Assembly (NCBI GenBank): GCA_046262435.1
Contig: JBHEMT010000115.1
Location: 1 to 13,282, forward strand
DNA length: 13,282 bases
Reading direction: 5' to 3'
Source of the DNA: JBHEMT01 sp046262435
GTDB lineage: Bacteria > Chloroflexota > Dormibacteria > Aeolococcales > Aeolococcaceae
Made by a program: the position numbers and the translations under genes. Shown piece after piece: positions 1 to 7,351 of the stretch (its first letter is position 1; each line of letters begins with the position of its first letter). Below the pieces are notes generated by a model that searched no databases, was not told where the DNA came from, and saw nothing but the letters and a program-made list of their open reading frames with translations.

Positions 1-951
1 GAGGAAGCGGCGTAACCGCTCGTTGAGCAGCCGGGGGCGCTCCAGCTGCGGACAGTGGCCGCAGCGCTCGAAGACCACGCTCTCGGCGTGGGGGATTGCC
101 AGCTTCGCCTGTTCGAGGTGGGCCACGGGGATGATCCGGTCGTGATCGCCCCACACCAGCAGGGTGGGTGCCTCGACGCGACTCGGCAGGGCGTCGATGG
201 TGAAGTCGCTGCGCAGCCCACGCAGCCCCAGGGCCATCGCGGCGATGCTCTGGAAGGTGTCAAGGACCCCGGGACGGCTGAAGTCCTCGGTGAGCCGATC
301 AACCTCCTCGTCCTCGATCAGGGAGGGGTCGAAGTACACCGTCCGTAGCGCGATGCGCACCTGAAGCCGGCTGATCCGGCGAGGCAGCAGCCGCTGCAGG
401 GGCGCCACCGAGGCGAGCCGGAGCCACCAGGACACCTCGCGGCCGAAACCCGACGGGTCGAGCAGAGCCAGTCGCTCAACCCGGTCAGGGTGCAGGGCGG
501 CGAAGGTTGCACTGACCGCCCCGCCCATCGAGTTGCCGACAAAGCTGGCTCGATCAACACAGTGGAGGTTGAGCCAGTCGAGCAGGATCTCCATGTAGGT
601 GTCCGGCCCAAGCGTCTCCGGAGCGTCGCTCCTGCCGAAGCCGGGCAGATCGACGGCCATGACCCGGAATCCCGCGGCGGCAAGTGGACCAATCGTCTTG
701 CGCCAGCCGTAGATGTTGTGGCCGATGCCATGGAGGAGGAGAACCACCGGACCGCTGCCGACGTCGACATAGTTGATCCGCAGGCCGCGGACTCGAAGGA
801 AGCGTGGTCGCAGCGGAACCACCGGGCCGGGGGCAACCGGACGGTCCGACCGTCCACCGGTCAGCCCGTGGGTGTTGACCGGTGCCTTTGCGCCGGTTCC
901 CTGCAGCGCCCCCGCCTCGACGGCGATCGGCAGGCCGGCCGGCGTGGACAC
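1..951 (-). CDS. Alpha/beta hydrolase fold protein, C-terminus cut by window edge
   Basis: The protein looks like a serine hydrolase of the alpha/beta fold; 317 residues are visible and the frame is still open at base 1. From the GTG at 951, the oxyanion-hole motif LLLHGIGHN lies near residue 74, the nucleophile elbow GNSMGG has Ser141, the acid is Asp269 in WGDHDRIIP and the base is His299 in GHCPQLE. The complete triad in standard order and spacing points to an active enzyme. The substrate cannot be read from sequence; esterases, epoxide hydrolases and C-C bond hydrolases share this pattern. The start is uncertain: GTG 951 lies 7 bases after the stop of the Fe-S gene but has no clear ribosome-binding site, and the first ~45 residues are a Pro/Gly-rich extension, so a later GTG at 822 is possible. 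The spacing implies co-transcription with the Fe-S oxidoreductase, so a role in acyl or lipid metabolism is a reasonable guess only. Confidence 0.88.
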   Translation of the reverse strand, partial: MSTPAGLPIAVEAGALQGTGAKAPVNTHGLTGGRSDRPVAPGPVVPLRPRFLRVRGLRINYVDVGSGPVVLLLHGIGHNIYGWRKTIGPLAAAGFRVMAVDLPGFGRSDAPETLGPDTYMEILLDWLNLHCVDRASFVGNSMGGAVSATFAALHPDRVERLALLDPSGFGREVSWWLRLASVAPLQRLLPRRISRLQVRIALRTVYFDPSLIEDEEVDRLTEDFSRPGVLDTFQSIAAMALGLRGLRSDFTIDALPSRVEAPTLLVWGDHDRIIPVAHLEQAKLAIPHAESVVFERCGHCPQLERPRLLNERLRRFL

Positions 952-958
952 CGAGCGG

Positions 959-3349
959 TTACGAGCGCTCGGGCTCGTCGACGGCACGCGCGCCGCCCGC
1001 GCCGTAGGGCTGATCCGTGATGGCCTTGGGAGCGGTGGCGCTGCCCCCGGGGAGTGCGTCCACCGAGCCCGGCTGCGTGGCGGCGGTGCTCAGCTGCGGC
1101 GGCTGGGCAACAGTGGGCCCGGTCTGCAGCGAGCGGGCCACGTAGACCGCCACGTCGTCGACCTGCACCCGGCCCTCCAGCTGCTGTGATGCGATCCCCT
1201 CGTCGAACATCGAAAGACAGAACGGGCACGCGGTGGCCACCTTGCCGGTGCCGACGGTGTCGGCCGCCTCCTCCACGCGGCGGTGATTGATGCGCGGCTG
1301 TGCCTCCTCCATCCACATCCGGCCACCACCGGCTCCGCAGCACATCCCCTCGCTCTTGCTCCGCTTCATCTCCACCACCTTGAGCCCGGGGACCTGCTCG
1401 AGGATGTCGCGCGGTGGCGCGAAGATGTCATTCCAGCGGCCCAGGTAGCAGGAGTCGTGGTAGGTGATCGTCTCCTGCTGCTGCTTGGTCTCGTCCATCG
1501 AGATGCGGCCCTCTTTAAGCAGCCTGTCGATCATCTGGGTGTGGTGGATCACCTCGTAGTCACCGCCGAAGTCGCCGTACTCGTTGGCGAAGGTGTTGAA
1601 GCAGTGCGGGCAGGAGGCGATGATCTTGCGCACGTTGTAGCCCCGCAGGGTGGCGACGTTCTCCTTGGCCCGTTCCTGGAACAGATACTCATTGCCCAGC
1701 CGCCGGGCCGGGTCGCCGTTGCATTTCTCCTCGCTGCCGAGAATGGCGAAGTCGATGCCGCCGGCCTGGAGGATGGTCACCAGCGCGGTGGCGATGGTCT
1801 TCGCGCGGTCGTCGAACGAGGCGGCGCACCCCACCCAGTACAGGTACTCCGCGTCAGGCTTGTCGCGGGCAAAGTGCACCCCGAGGTCGCGCGCCCAGTC
1901 ACCGCGCGTGCTGTTGCTCAGCGCGTAGGGGTTGGACTGGTTCTCGATGCCGCGCAGCGCGGTCTCCGCCTGCCGCGGGATGCGGCTCTCCTCGAGCACC
2001 AGGGCGCGCCGCATGCTGATGATCTTGGGGACGTGGTCGATCAGCACCGGGCACTGGTCGACGCAGGCGCCACAGGTGGTGCACGCCCACAGGGTCTCCT
2101 CGTTGATGACCCCGCCGAACAGCGGCCGCTGGCCGTCGTTGGCGGCAACCGCGCCCTCGACCTGGGCGACTGTCAACCACGACGGCTGGAAGAGACCGGG
2201 AACCTCGCGTTGGGCCGGCGGTGCGGCGCGTTCTCCGTACCCACCGCTGGGATCAGCCCCATTGCCGCTGCCCCCGTGGGCTCCGCCCCCGTCGGTGGCC
2301 ACCCCGCCGGGCGCGTGCCGGGTGGCGTCGTCCATACCGGTGCCGTCGCTGTGCACCTGATGTGTCGTCGCTCCGTAGCCACCGGCCAGGTGCTCGTAGG
2401 AGTAGTCGCGGAGGTCGGTGATCAGGGTCTTGGGAGACAGGACCTTTCCCGTGTTGAAGGCCGGGCAGTGGGTCTGGCAACGGCCGCACTCGGTACAGGT
2501 GTAGAGATCGAGCATGTCCTTCCAGGAGAACTGCTCGAGGGTGGAGACGCCGAAATGTGGCTCCTCCTCCTCCATCAGCGCCTCGATGTCCAGGGTGGGA
2601 AGCGCCCCCTTGGGACGGAGGCTGCGGAAGATGACGTTCGGAGTCGAGGTGACGATGTGCAGGTGCTTGGAGTAGCCGAGGTAGACGAGGAACCCGAAGA
2701 CCAGCATGAGGTGGCCCCAGAAGAAGATGCCGTGGAGCACGACCAGCGCCTCACTGCGGGCGCCCAGCGGCGCAAAGAGCCGGGCCAGCGCGGATGCGAA
2801 GGGTCGCCAGTGAGCGACCGCCTCCGGCGGCCGCCCCTGGGCGATGCGGGTGGCGTAGTTGAGCTGCATGGCGAGCAGCAGTCCGCTGATCCACACCAGG
2901 ATGAGAACGGCGTCGCCGGTGTGCGACCCACGGAAGCGAATCGGCCGTACCACCAGGCGGTTGATCAGGGCCATGACGCAGCCGGTGATCACCAGGACGG
3001 AGAAGAGGTCCTGGGAGAGGGCGAGGGCGCCGTTGAGGGGTACCTCATCGAAGCGGAAGCCGATGAAGAGGGCCTCGAGCATGCCCTGGACGATGGCGGT
3101 GAGCAGAAGAACGAAGCCGTAAAAAATGAAGAGATGGAGCACGCCGCTGTACGGCCAGCGGAGCATCCGCGCCTGGGCCACGATGTAGACCAGAAAACCG
3201 CTGAGGCGACGGCCGGCGTCTCCCCGCCGCGGGTCCTTCCCCTTGGCAGTACGCATCAGGGCGACAAGCCGGGCCCATCGCCGCGCGGTCAGGGCCGTGG
3301 CCGTACCGGTGAGCAGCACCAGGACAACCGGGCTGACGATGGCAATCAC
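959..3349 (-). CDS. EtfD/FadF-like membrane Fe-S oxidoreductase
   Basis: This 796-residue protein combines an N-terminal membrane part with a cytoplasmic heterodisulfide-reductase-like part. About five hydrophobic helices fill the first ~260 residues, resembling the NarI-type cytochrome b domain, with His residues in GVLHLFIF and in the last helix pair that could bind haem. Two 4Fe-4S motifs follow: Cys285/288/291/295 (CTECGRCQTHCP) and Cys423/426/429/433 (CTTCGACVDQCP). Two CCG domains come next, with Cys508, Cys580/583 (CPHC), Cys634, Cys670-671 (CCGAGGG) and Cys708/711 (CPFC). This architecture matches Bacillus FadF and mycobacterial EtfD, thought to pass electrons from electron-transfer flavoprotein to the quinone pool during acyl-CoA dehydrogenation. 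The adjacent enoyl-CoA hydratase fits that role. GTG 3349 is chosen because AAGGAGGT lies 4-5 bases upstream; a longer frame reaching 3604 would enter the hydratase gene. A Gly-rich insert (residues ~321-385) and a disordered C-terminal tail of ~45 residues are unusual. The electron donor is inferred. Confidence 0.92.
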   Translation of the reverse strand: MIAIVSPVVLVLLTGTATALTARRWARLVALMRTAKGKDPRRGDAGRRLSGFLVYIVAQARMLRWPYSGVLHLFIFYGFVLLLTAIVQGMLEALFIGFRFDEVPLNGALALSQDLFSVLVITGCVMALINRLVVRPIRFRGSHTGDAVLILVWISGLLLAMQLNYATRIAQGRPPEAVAHWRPFASALARLFAPLGARSEALVVLHGIFFWGHLMLVFGFLVYLGYSKHLHIVTSTPNVIFRSLRPKGALPTLDIEALMEEEEPHFGVSTLEQFSWKDMLDLYTCTECGRCQTHCPAFNTGKVLSPKTLITDLRDYSYEHLAGGYGATTHQVHSDGTGMDDATRHAPGGVATDGGGAHGGSGNGADPSGGYGERAAPPAQREVPGLFQPSWLTVAQVEGAVAANDGQRPLFGGVINEETLWACTTCGACVDQCPVLIDHVPKIISMRRALVLEESRIPRQAETALRGIENQSNPYALSNSTRGDWARDLGVHFARDKPDAEYLYWVGCAASFDDRAKTIATALVTILQAGGIDFAILGSEEKCNGDPARRLGNEYLFQERAKENVATLRGYNVRKIIASCPHCFNTFANEYGDFGGDYEVIHHTQMIDRLLKEGRISMDETKQQQETITYHDSCYLGRWNDIFAPPRDILEQVPGLKVVEMKRSKSEGMCCGAGGGRMWMEEAQPRINHRRVEEAADTVGTGKVATACPFCLSMFDEGIASQQLEGRVQVDDVAVYVARSLQTGPTVAQPPQLSTAATQPGSVDALPGGSATAPKAITDQPYGAGGARAVDEPERS

Positions 3350-3353
3350 GCGC

Positions 3354-3361
3354 ACCTCCTT
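3354..3361 (-). promoter_or_regulatory. Ribosome-binding site fixing the Fe-S gene start
   Basis: AAGGAGGT on the minus strand is a near-perfect anti-16S match placed 4 bases before GTG 3349. It decides for this start over upstream in-frame codons and implies strong translation. Confidence 0.8.
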
Positions 3362-3417
3362 GCGCTCCAGCGCAGCCGCGGCCGGCGGGAGGCAGGGCGC
3401 CCGACGTTCAGCGAAGT

Positions 3418-3438
3418 TGACACCGGCGTCAGAGTATA
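3418..3438 (-). promoter_or_regulatory. Candidate promoter -10 and overlapping operator for the Fe-S gene
   Basis: On the minus strand TATACT (3438-3433) matches the -10 consensus at 5 of 6 bases in an AT-richer patch of the 118-bp gap after the hydratase gene. No good -35 is seen 17 bases upstream. Just downstream, covering the predicted start point near 3426, is the near-palindrome TGACACCGGCGTCA (3418-3431), with one mismatched pair. Its position at the transcription start fits a repressor operator. The 5' leader would be about 77 bases. The regulator is unknown. Confidence 0.4.
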
Positions 3439-3467
3439 GAAACCGCGTCGGGAGGGCACCCGGATGT

Positions 3468-4241
3468 TCAGCGTCCCTTCCAGACCGGGGCGCGCTTGTC
3501 GAGGAAGGCGCTGACGCCCTCAACCGCGTCGTCGCTCTTGAAGACATGGACGAACTCCTGGCGCTCATCCTCCAGCCCTTTGGCGATCGGCTTGTCGACG
3601 CCAACCGCCACCGCAGCCTTGGTGGCGGCCACCGCCAGCGGCGCCTTGCTCGCGATCGCCGACGCCAGGGTGGCCGCGGCCTGGTCCAGCTCTCCGGCGT
3701 CGACGACCTGACTGACCAGGCCCCACTCCAGGGCCTGCTCAGCGCTGATCTGTTCGCCGGTGTAGAGCAGCGGCATTGCCCGGGAGCGACCGATCAGGCG
3801 GGGCAGCCGCTGGGTACCGCCCCAGCCGGGAATGATCCCCAGGTTGATCTCCGGTTGGCCGAAGCGTGCGTTGCGGGCCGCGATTCGGATGTCGCAGGCC
3901 AGCGCGATCTCGCAGCCCCCGCCAAGCGCGATCCCGTTGACCGCGGCGATCACCGGGACATGCAACCCCTCGATCTCCAGGGTGAGCCGCTGGCCCTCCG
4001 AGATCGCCTCGCCGCCCGCCTCACGGAACTCCTTGATGTCCGCGCCGGCGGCGAAGAAACGTGGGCCGCTCCCGGTGATCACCACGCAGCGGAGGCCGGA
4101 GTCCTCGTGGGTTCGCTGGATGCCCTCGCGCAGCCCGGCGATGACCGCACGGCTGATCGCGTTGGCGGGGGGATGGTCGATGGTGAGGAGCAGGTAGCCC
4201 TCGCGGCGGTCGACGCGGACGGGGGAGCCTTCGCTGGACAC
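3468..4241 (-). CDS. Enoyl-CoA hydratase/isomerase family protein (crotonase)
   Basis: The 257-residue product has the normal length and motifs of the crotonase family, which adds water across trans-2-enoyl-CoA in beta-oxidation. The CoA/oxyanion region reads FFAAGADIKEF (residues 62-72) and NGIALGGGCE (102-111), followed by FGQPEINLGIIPGWGGTQ (127-144). The two catalytic glutamates of true hydratases are both present, Glu111 and Glu131, and the loop GWGGTQRL is canonical, so hydratase activity is more likely than an isomerase or decarboxylase variant. Chain-length preference cannot be told. The start is GTG 4241 because AGGAGG lies 5 bases upstream; an open frame continues to 4490 but without family similarity. 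The gene precedes the EtfD-like gene by 118 bp on the same strand and lies divergent to the unknown gene at 4321. The pairing suggests fatty-acid or branched acyl-CoA degradation. Confidence 0.93.
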   Translation of the reverse strand: MSSEGSPVRVDRREGYLLLTIDHPPANAISRAVIAGLREGIQRTHEDSGLRCVVITGSGPRFFAAGADIKEFREAGGEAISEGQRLTLEIEGLHVPVIAAVNGIALGGGCEIALACDIRIAARNARFGQPEINLGIIPGWGGTQRLPRLIGRSRAMPLLYTGEQISAEQALEWGLVSQVVDAGELDQAAATLASAIASKAPLAVAATKAAVAVGVDKPIAKGLEDERQEFVHVFKSDDAVEGVSAFLDKRAPVWKGR

Positions 4242-4246
4242 TGCGG

Positions 4247-4252
4247 CCTCCT
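4247..4252 (-). promoter_or_regulatory. Ribosome-binding site fixing the hydratase start
   Basis: AGGAGG on the minus strand lies 5 bases before GTG 4241, which gives a protein of the usual family length. It rejects the longer frame that begins near 4490. Confidence 0.75.
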
Positions 4253-4320
4253 GGTGAACTGACCGGCGGTACGGTAGCCCGGCAGCCCAGGGGGGCGACA
4301 GCGGCCGCGGTCTCGCGGCG

Positions 4321-4956
4321 GTGGCGGCGCGCATGATTTCGACGATGGAGACGCCCACCCCACGCCCCGGCCCGCCTTCTCTCCCCCTTCCCGATCTGCC
4401 CGCCCAGGTGGAGGGCGAGGCGCTGCGCGAGCTGGGCGATGGCGCGCTGGAAAGGCTCCTCGGGGAGATCGCTGCGGTGGAACGGGCCACCCGGGCGGCG
4501 ATGTCGCCGTACGACCGTCAGCTGCGTGAGCTGCGGGCGCGCGCCGCGCTGGTCGCGACCGAGCAGCGCCGCCGCGAGCGCAGCCGGCGCCAGAGTGAGC
4601 GCAAGGCGGTGCGGCAGTCGGCGGGTAGCGCTGAGCTGCCCACCCTGGCCGACGCACTCGAGGCTGAGCAGTCGCCGCTGGACCCGGATCGTCCGCTCGC
4701 CGAGGCGACCGTGTACCTGAAGACCGGCGGCGAGGTCCGCTTCGGGTACCCGTCACGTCCGGGACCGCTCAGCTTCACCGACGGCCGCGAGCAGCGCGCG
4801 GCCACGACCCTGGGCGCCGCTCGCGAGCTGTTCGCCCAGGGATGGGAACCGGGGACCACGGCGATCCCCGGAGTGCGGGTGCACCTGGCCGGCACCAAGA
4901 TCGAGCGGGTGGTGGCCCCGGACGAGGTGGTGCTCGACGCCCGGACCGCTGGCTGA
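4321..4956 (+). CDS. Hypothetical protein with charged helical N-half
   Basis: I do not recognise this protein. The longest form is 211 residues from GTG 4321; ATG 4333 and ATG 4345 give 207 and 203 residues, and none has a clear ribosome-binding site. The first ~30 residues are Pro-rich. Residues ~30-100 are rich in Leu, Ala, Arg and Glu with a heptad-like pattern, so a coiled coil or long helical hairpin is likely. Residues ~125-211 alternate hydrophobic and polar residues and contain Gly turns (YLKTGGEVRFGYPS, PGVRVHLAGTKIERVV), which suggests a small beta domain. No signal peptide, membrane helix or Cys-based metal site is visible. Strong G/C bias at third positions in this frame argues that it is a real gene. 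It lies alone on the plus strand, 79 bp from the divergent hydratase start, and ends before the exporter promoter. Its function is unknown. Confidence 0.7.
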   Translation: MAARMISTMETPTPRPGPPSLPLPDLPAQVEGEALRELGDGALERLLGEIAAVERATRAAMSPYDRQLRELRARAALVATEQRRRERSRRQSERKAVRQSAGSAELPTLADALEAEQSPLDPDRPLAEATVYLKTGGEVRFGYPSRPGPLSFTDGREQRAATTLGAARELFAQGWEPGTTAIPGVRVHLAGTKIERVVAPDEVVLDARTAG

Positions 4957-4957
4957 C

Positions 4958-4971
4958 CCCCTCCCGAGGGG
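4958..4971 (+). terminator. Weak hairpin after the hypothetical gene
   Basis: CCCCT-CCCG-AGGGG forms a perfect 5-bp GC stem with a 4-base loop two bases after the stop codon. There is no T-run, so it is not a classical intrinsic terminator. A second pair of arms, GTTGCC at 4971-4976 and GGCAAC at 5011-5016, follows. Both lie upstream of the exporter promoter, so they could form only in the upstream gene's transcript or in antisense RNA. Confidence 0.3.
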
Positions 4972-5044
4972 TTGCCGGGTGAGGCGAAGCTCCGGGTATC
5001 CACATGGTCAGGCAACGCCCAACAGTTAGCAATGATCCGATGAT

Positions 5045-5074
5045 TTGACTCTTATGAAGTATTTGCGCTAGGAT
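5045..5074 (+). promoter_or_regulatory. Sigma-70-like promoter of the exporter-MarR operon
   Basis: TTGACT (5045-5050) matches the -35 consensus at 5 of 6 bases, and TAGGAT (5069-5074) matches the -10 at 4 of 6, with an 18-base spacer. The patch is clearly AT-richer than its surroundings. The predicted start point near 5081 leaves a ~30-base leader before ATG 5111. The small inverted repeat CTT-ATG-AAG (5051-5059) sits in the spacer where a MarR dimer might bind, but its arms are only 3 bases. Confidence 0.55.
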
Positions 5075-5110
5075 GCCAGGTTGAGCCGAACAGCCAGCCA
5101 GGAGCCGCAC

Positions 5111-6796
5111 ATGCCAACCGCCGTCGCAGCCACCCCCGAGTTGACCCACGCCAGGAAGATGGCGGTGATGGGCGCGGTCCTCCTCGGGCTGTTCCTCGCC
5201 GCACTCGACCAGACCATCGTGGGGACGGCCATGCCGCGGATCCTCACCGACCTGCACGGCAATGACCTGTACACCTGGGTGGTCACCGCATACCTGCTGG
5301 CGAGCACGATCACCGTGCCCATCTACGGAAAGTTCAGCGATACGTTCGGGCGCAAGCCGATGTTGATGATCGGCATCGGTCTGTTCCTGCTCGGCTCGGC
5401 ACTGAGCGGCCTCTCCCAGAATGTCGCCGAGCTGATCACCTTTCGCGCTCTTCAGGGCCTCGGCGCCGGAGCCCTTTTCCCGATCGCCCTGGCGGTGATC
5501 GGTGATCTCTTCACCCCCCGTGAGCGCGGGAAGTACCAGGGGCTGTTCGGAGCCACCTTCGGCATCTCCTTCATCCTCGGGCCGTTCCTGGGCGGATTCT
5601 TGACCGACAACCTCAGCTGGCATTGGGTGTTCTACGTCAACCTGCCGATCGGCCTGGTTGCGATGGCGGTGATCGCCCTGGTGCTGCCCAACGTCAAGCG
5701 GGATGCGGGAGCGGTGCGGCGGCTCGACTACGCCGGCGTCGTGCTCTTCACCGCCGGCGTGGTCCCGCTGCTGCTCGGCCTGACCAACAAGGGCCTCACC
5801 GACACCCAGGGCAACACCAACGACTGGCTCTCGTGGTCGGTCGGCGGCCTGCTCGTCATCGCGGTGGTGGTGCTCGCCGTGTTCGTGATCAACGAGTCGC
5901 GCGCGGCTGAGCCAATCCTGCCGCTCGACCTGTTCCGCAACCGCACCTACTGGGGCACGATGGCGGCGACCTTTCTGACCGCTTTCTCGATGTTCGCGAC
6001 GATCATCTTCGTGCCGCGGTACTACCAGGCGGTGGAGGGCTACAGCGCAACCAAGTCCGGGTACATGGTCTGGCCGTTGCTGGTCGGGCTCCTCGGCAGC
6101 AGCATCGGGACCGGCATCCTGATCTCACGGATCGGCAGCTACAAGAAGATCATCGTGGTCTCGTCATTTCTCCTCGTGGTTGGCTCGGTGCTGATGACCC
6201 AGCTGCAGCTCTCCACCACAAACACCGTCCTGTGGCTGTGGCTGCTGGTGGTCGGGCTCGGCGTCGGCCCCTCGATGTCCGCTTTCACCACCGTGGTTCA
6301 GAACCTGGTGACCGGCGCGCGCATGGGTGCAGCCACCAGCACGCTGACCTTTCTCCGCCAGATCGGCGGGTCGGTTGGGCTCGCCTTCGCGGGGACCCTG
6401 TTCAGCTCCAACTTCCGCTCCGAGCTTCCCGGCCGGCTCGCCGCCAACGGGGTGCCGACGCGGCTCGGTGGCCGGGCGTTCAACGGCGGGTCGAGCAATG
6501 AGCTGACAGCGGTGGGAAACCTGGGTGGCTCGCTGCGCGGTCACGGGGTGCCCGAGACCCTGGTGCCGCGGATCGTCACCGGCGTCCGCGAGGCGTTCGT
6601 GCTGTCGGTGGCCCACATCTTCTGGCTCGGAGTGATCTCCAGCGCCTTCGCATTCCTGATCGTTCTTCTGGTGATCCGCGACGTGCCCCTGCGCGGGAGC
6701 CCGGCGCGCGTAACCGAGGACCGCGAGGTCCCGAGTCCACGGCAGGCTGCCCCGCTACCGGTGCCCGCCGGGGTGGGGGCGGGAGCCACGTCGTGA
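5111..6796 (+). CDS. MFS transporter, DHA2 (EmrB/QacA) family, 14 membrane helices
   Basis: The 561-residue product is a proton-driven exporter of the drug:H+ antiporter-2 family, located in the inner membrane. Helix 1 carries the family motif LDQTIVGTAMP with Asp33. Motif A is GKFSDTFGRKP (residues 73-83) between helices 2 and 3, Arg112 lies in helix 4 in the motif B position, and the antiporter motif C region contains GPFLGG near residues 157-162. Length and hydrophobicity fit 14 helices. A long polar loop (about residues 433-492) sits before the last helix, as in many EmrB/QacA members, and the C-terminal tail of ~35 residues is Pro/Ala-rich. ATG 5111 is chosen because AGGAG (5100-5104) lies 6 bases upstream; an in-frame TTG at 5081 coincides with the predicted transcription start and is less likely. 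Its overlap with the MarR gene suggests regulated efflux. The substrate is unknown. Confidence 0.93.
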   Translation: MPTAVAATPELTHARKMAVMGAVLLGLFLAALDQTIVGTAMPRILTDLHGNDLYTWVVTAYLLASTITVPIYGKFSDTFGRKPMLMIGIGLFLLGSALSGLSQNVAELITFRALQGLGAGALFPIALAVIGDLFTPRERGKYQGLFGATFGISFILGPFLGGFLTDNLSWHWVFYVNLPIGLVAMAVIALVLPNVKRDAGAVRRLDYAGVVLFTAGVVPLLLGLTNKGLTDTQGNTNDWLSWSVGGLLVIAVVVLAVFVINESRAAEPILPLDLFRNRTYWGTMAATFLTAFSMFATIIFVPRYYQAVEGYSATKSGYMVWPLLVGLLGSSIGTGILISRIGSYKKIIVVSSFLLVVGSVLMTQLQLSTTNTVLWLWLLVVGLGVGPSMSAFTTVVQNLVTGARMGAATSTLTFLRQIGGSVGLAFAGTLFSSNFRSELPGRLAANGVPTRLGGRAFNGGSSNELTAVGNLGGSLRGHGVPETLVPRIVTGVREAFVLSVAHIFWLGVISSAFAFLIVLLVIRDVPLRGSPARVTEDREVPSPRQAAPLPVPAGVGAGATS

Positions 6797-7284
6797 CCAC
6801 CACGGTGCCCGCTGCCAGGTCGTCGACGGCTCACCGGGCAGAGCTGATCGACGCCTCGGTGGGCCATGTCGGTGAGCTGATGCGGCTGCGCCGGGCGCAT
6901 ATGACCGCCCGCCCGTGTCCCCGCGATGTCAGCCTGCCCCAGTTCTGGATCCTGATGATGCTCCGCGACGGCCGGATCACCACGATGCGGGGTATCGCCG
7001 ACGCTCTCGAGATCACCCCGTCATCGCTGACCGCGATCATCGACCGCCTCGAGCAGCGTGGTCTGGTCACCCGCAGCCGCGACGACGATGACCGGCGCGT
7101 GGTCCACATCGAACGCACGCCGGAGGGCGAGCTGATCGTGCAGGAGATGGTTGGCATGAAACAGCAGCACATCCGCAGCCTGGTCGGGCAACTCACCGAG
7201 CCGGAGATCGCGGCCCTGGAGCAGGGTCTTGCCGCAGTGCTGCGGGTCCTGGGCGACGGGGAGCCGACCACCGGGACCTCCTAG
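6793..7284 (+). CDS. MarR-family transcriptional regulator
   Basis: This 163-residue protein has a MarR-type winged helix-turn-helix. Residues ~49-60 (PQFWILMMLRDG) form the helix before the DNA-binding unit. TTMRGIADALEITPSSLTAI (63-82) is the helix-turn-helix, followed by DRLEQRGLVTRSRD, and the wing carries DDDDRR (97-102), the classic acidic-Arg signature of the family. Flanking N- and C-terminal helices would form the dimer. The GTG start overlaps the exporter stop in GTGA, a 4-bp overlap typical of translational coupling, so both proteins come from one transcript. MarR proteins usually repress their own operon and release DNA on binding a small ligand or on oxidation. Repression of the promoter at 5045-5074 is inferred. 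Cys42 is the only cysteine, so disulfide-type sensing within one subunit is not possible. Confidence 0.92.
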   Translation: MTTTVPAARSSTAHRAELIDASVGHVGELMRLRRAHMTARPCPRDVSLPQFWILMMLRDGRITTMRGIADALEITPSSLTAIIDRLEQRGLVTRSRDDDDRRVVHIERTPEGELIVQEMVGMKQQHIRSLVGQLTEPEIAALEQGLAAVLRVLGDGEPTTGTS

Positions 7285-7351
7285 GAGGCCGCAGCCGCCG
7301 CGCTCGGTACAGAACAGAGGGGCCATGGCGGGAGCTCGCTGGACCCGCGCG

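Noticed and set aside
1283..3439. Plus-strand open frame of 718 codons opposite the Fe-S oxidoreductase
   Set aside because: It is the antisense image of a well-matched gene in GC-rich DNA. Its translation is a low-complexity mix of Gly, Ala, Val, Glu and Asp without any domain.
3350..3604. 85-residue N-terminal extension of the Fe-S protein
   Set aside because: It would overlap the hydratase gene, is Ser/Arg/Ala-rich without structure, and a strong AAGGAGGT site supports GTG 3349.
3243..4262. Plus-strand open frame of 339 codons opposite the enoyl-CoA hydratase
   Set aside because: It overlaps a canonical crotonase gene with a ribosome-binding site. The antisense product shows no motif.
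4775..5623. Minus-strand open frame of 282 codons across the exporter promoter
   Set aside because: It is antisense to the exporter's first helices and the end of the unknown gene; its composition is typical of a shadow frame.
7285..7351. Possible terminator between the MarR gene and thymidylate kinase
   Set aside because: Only short palindromes such as GCCATGGC and GAGCTC are present, with no stable stem or T-run on either strand.
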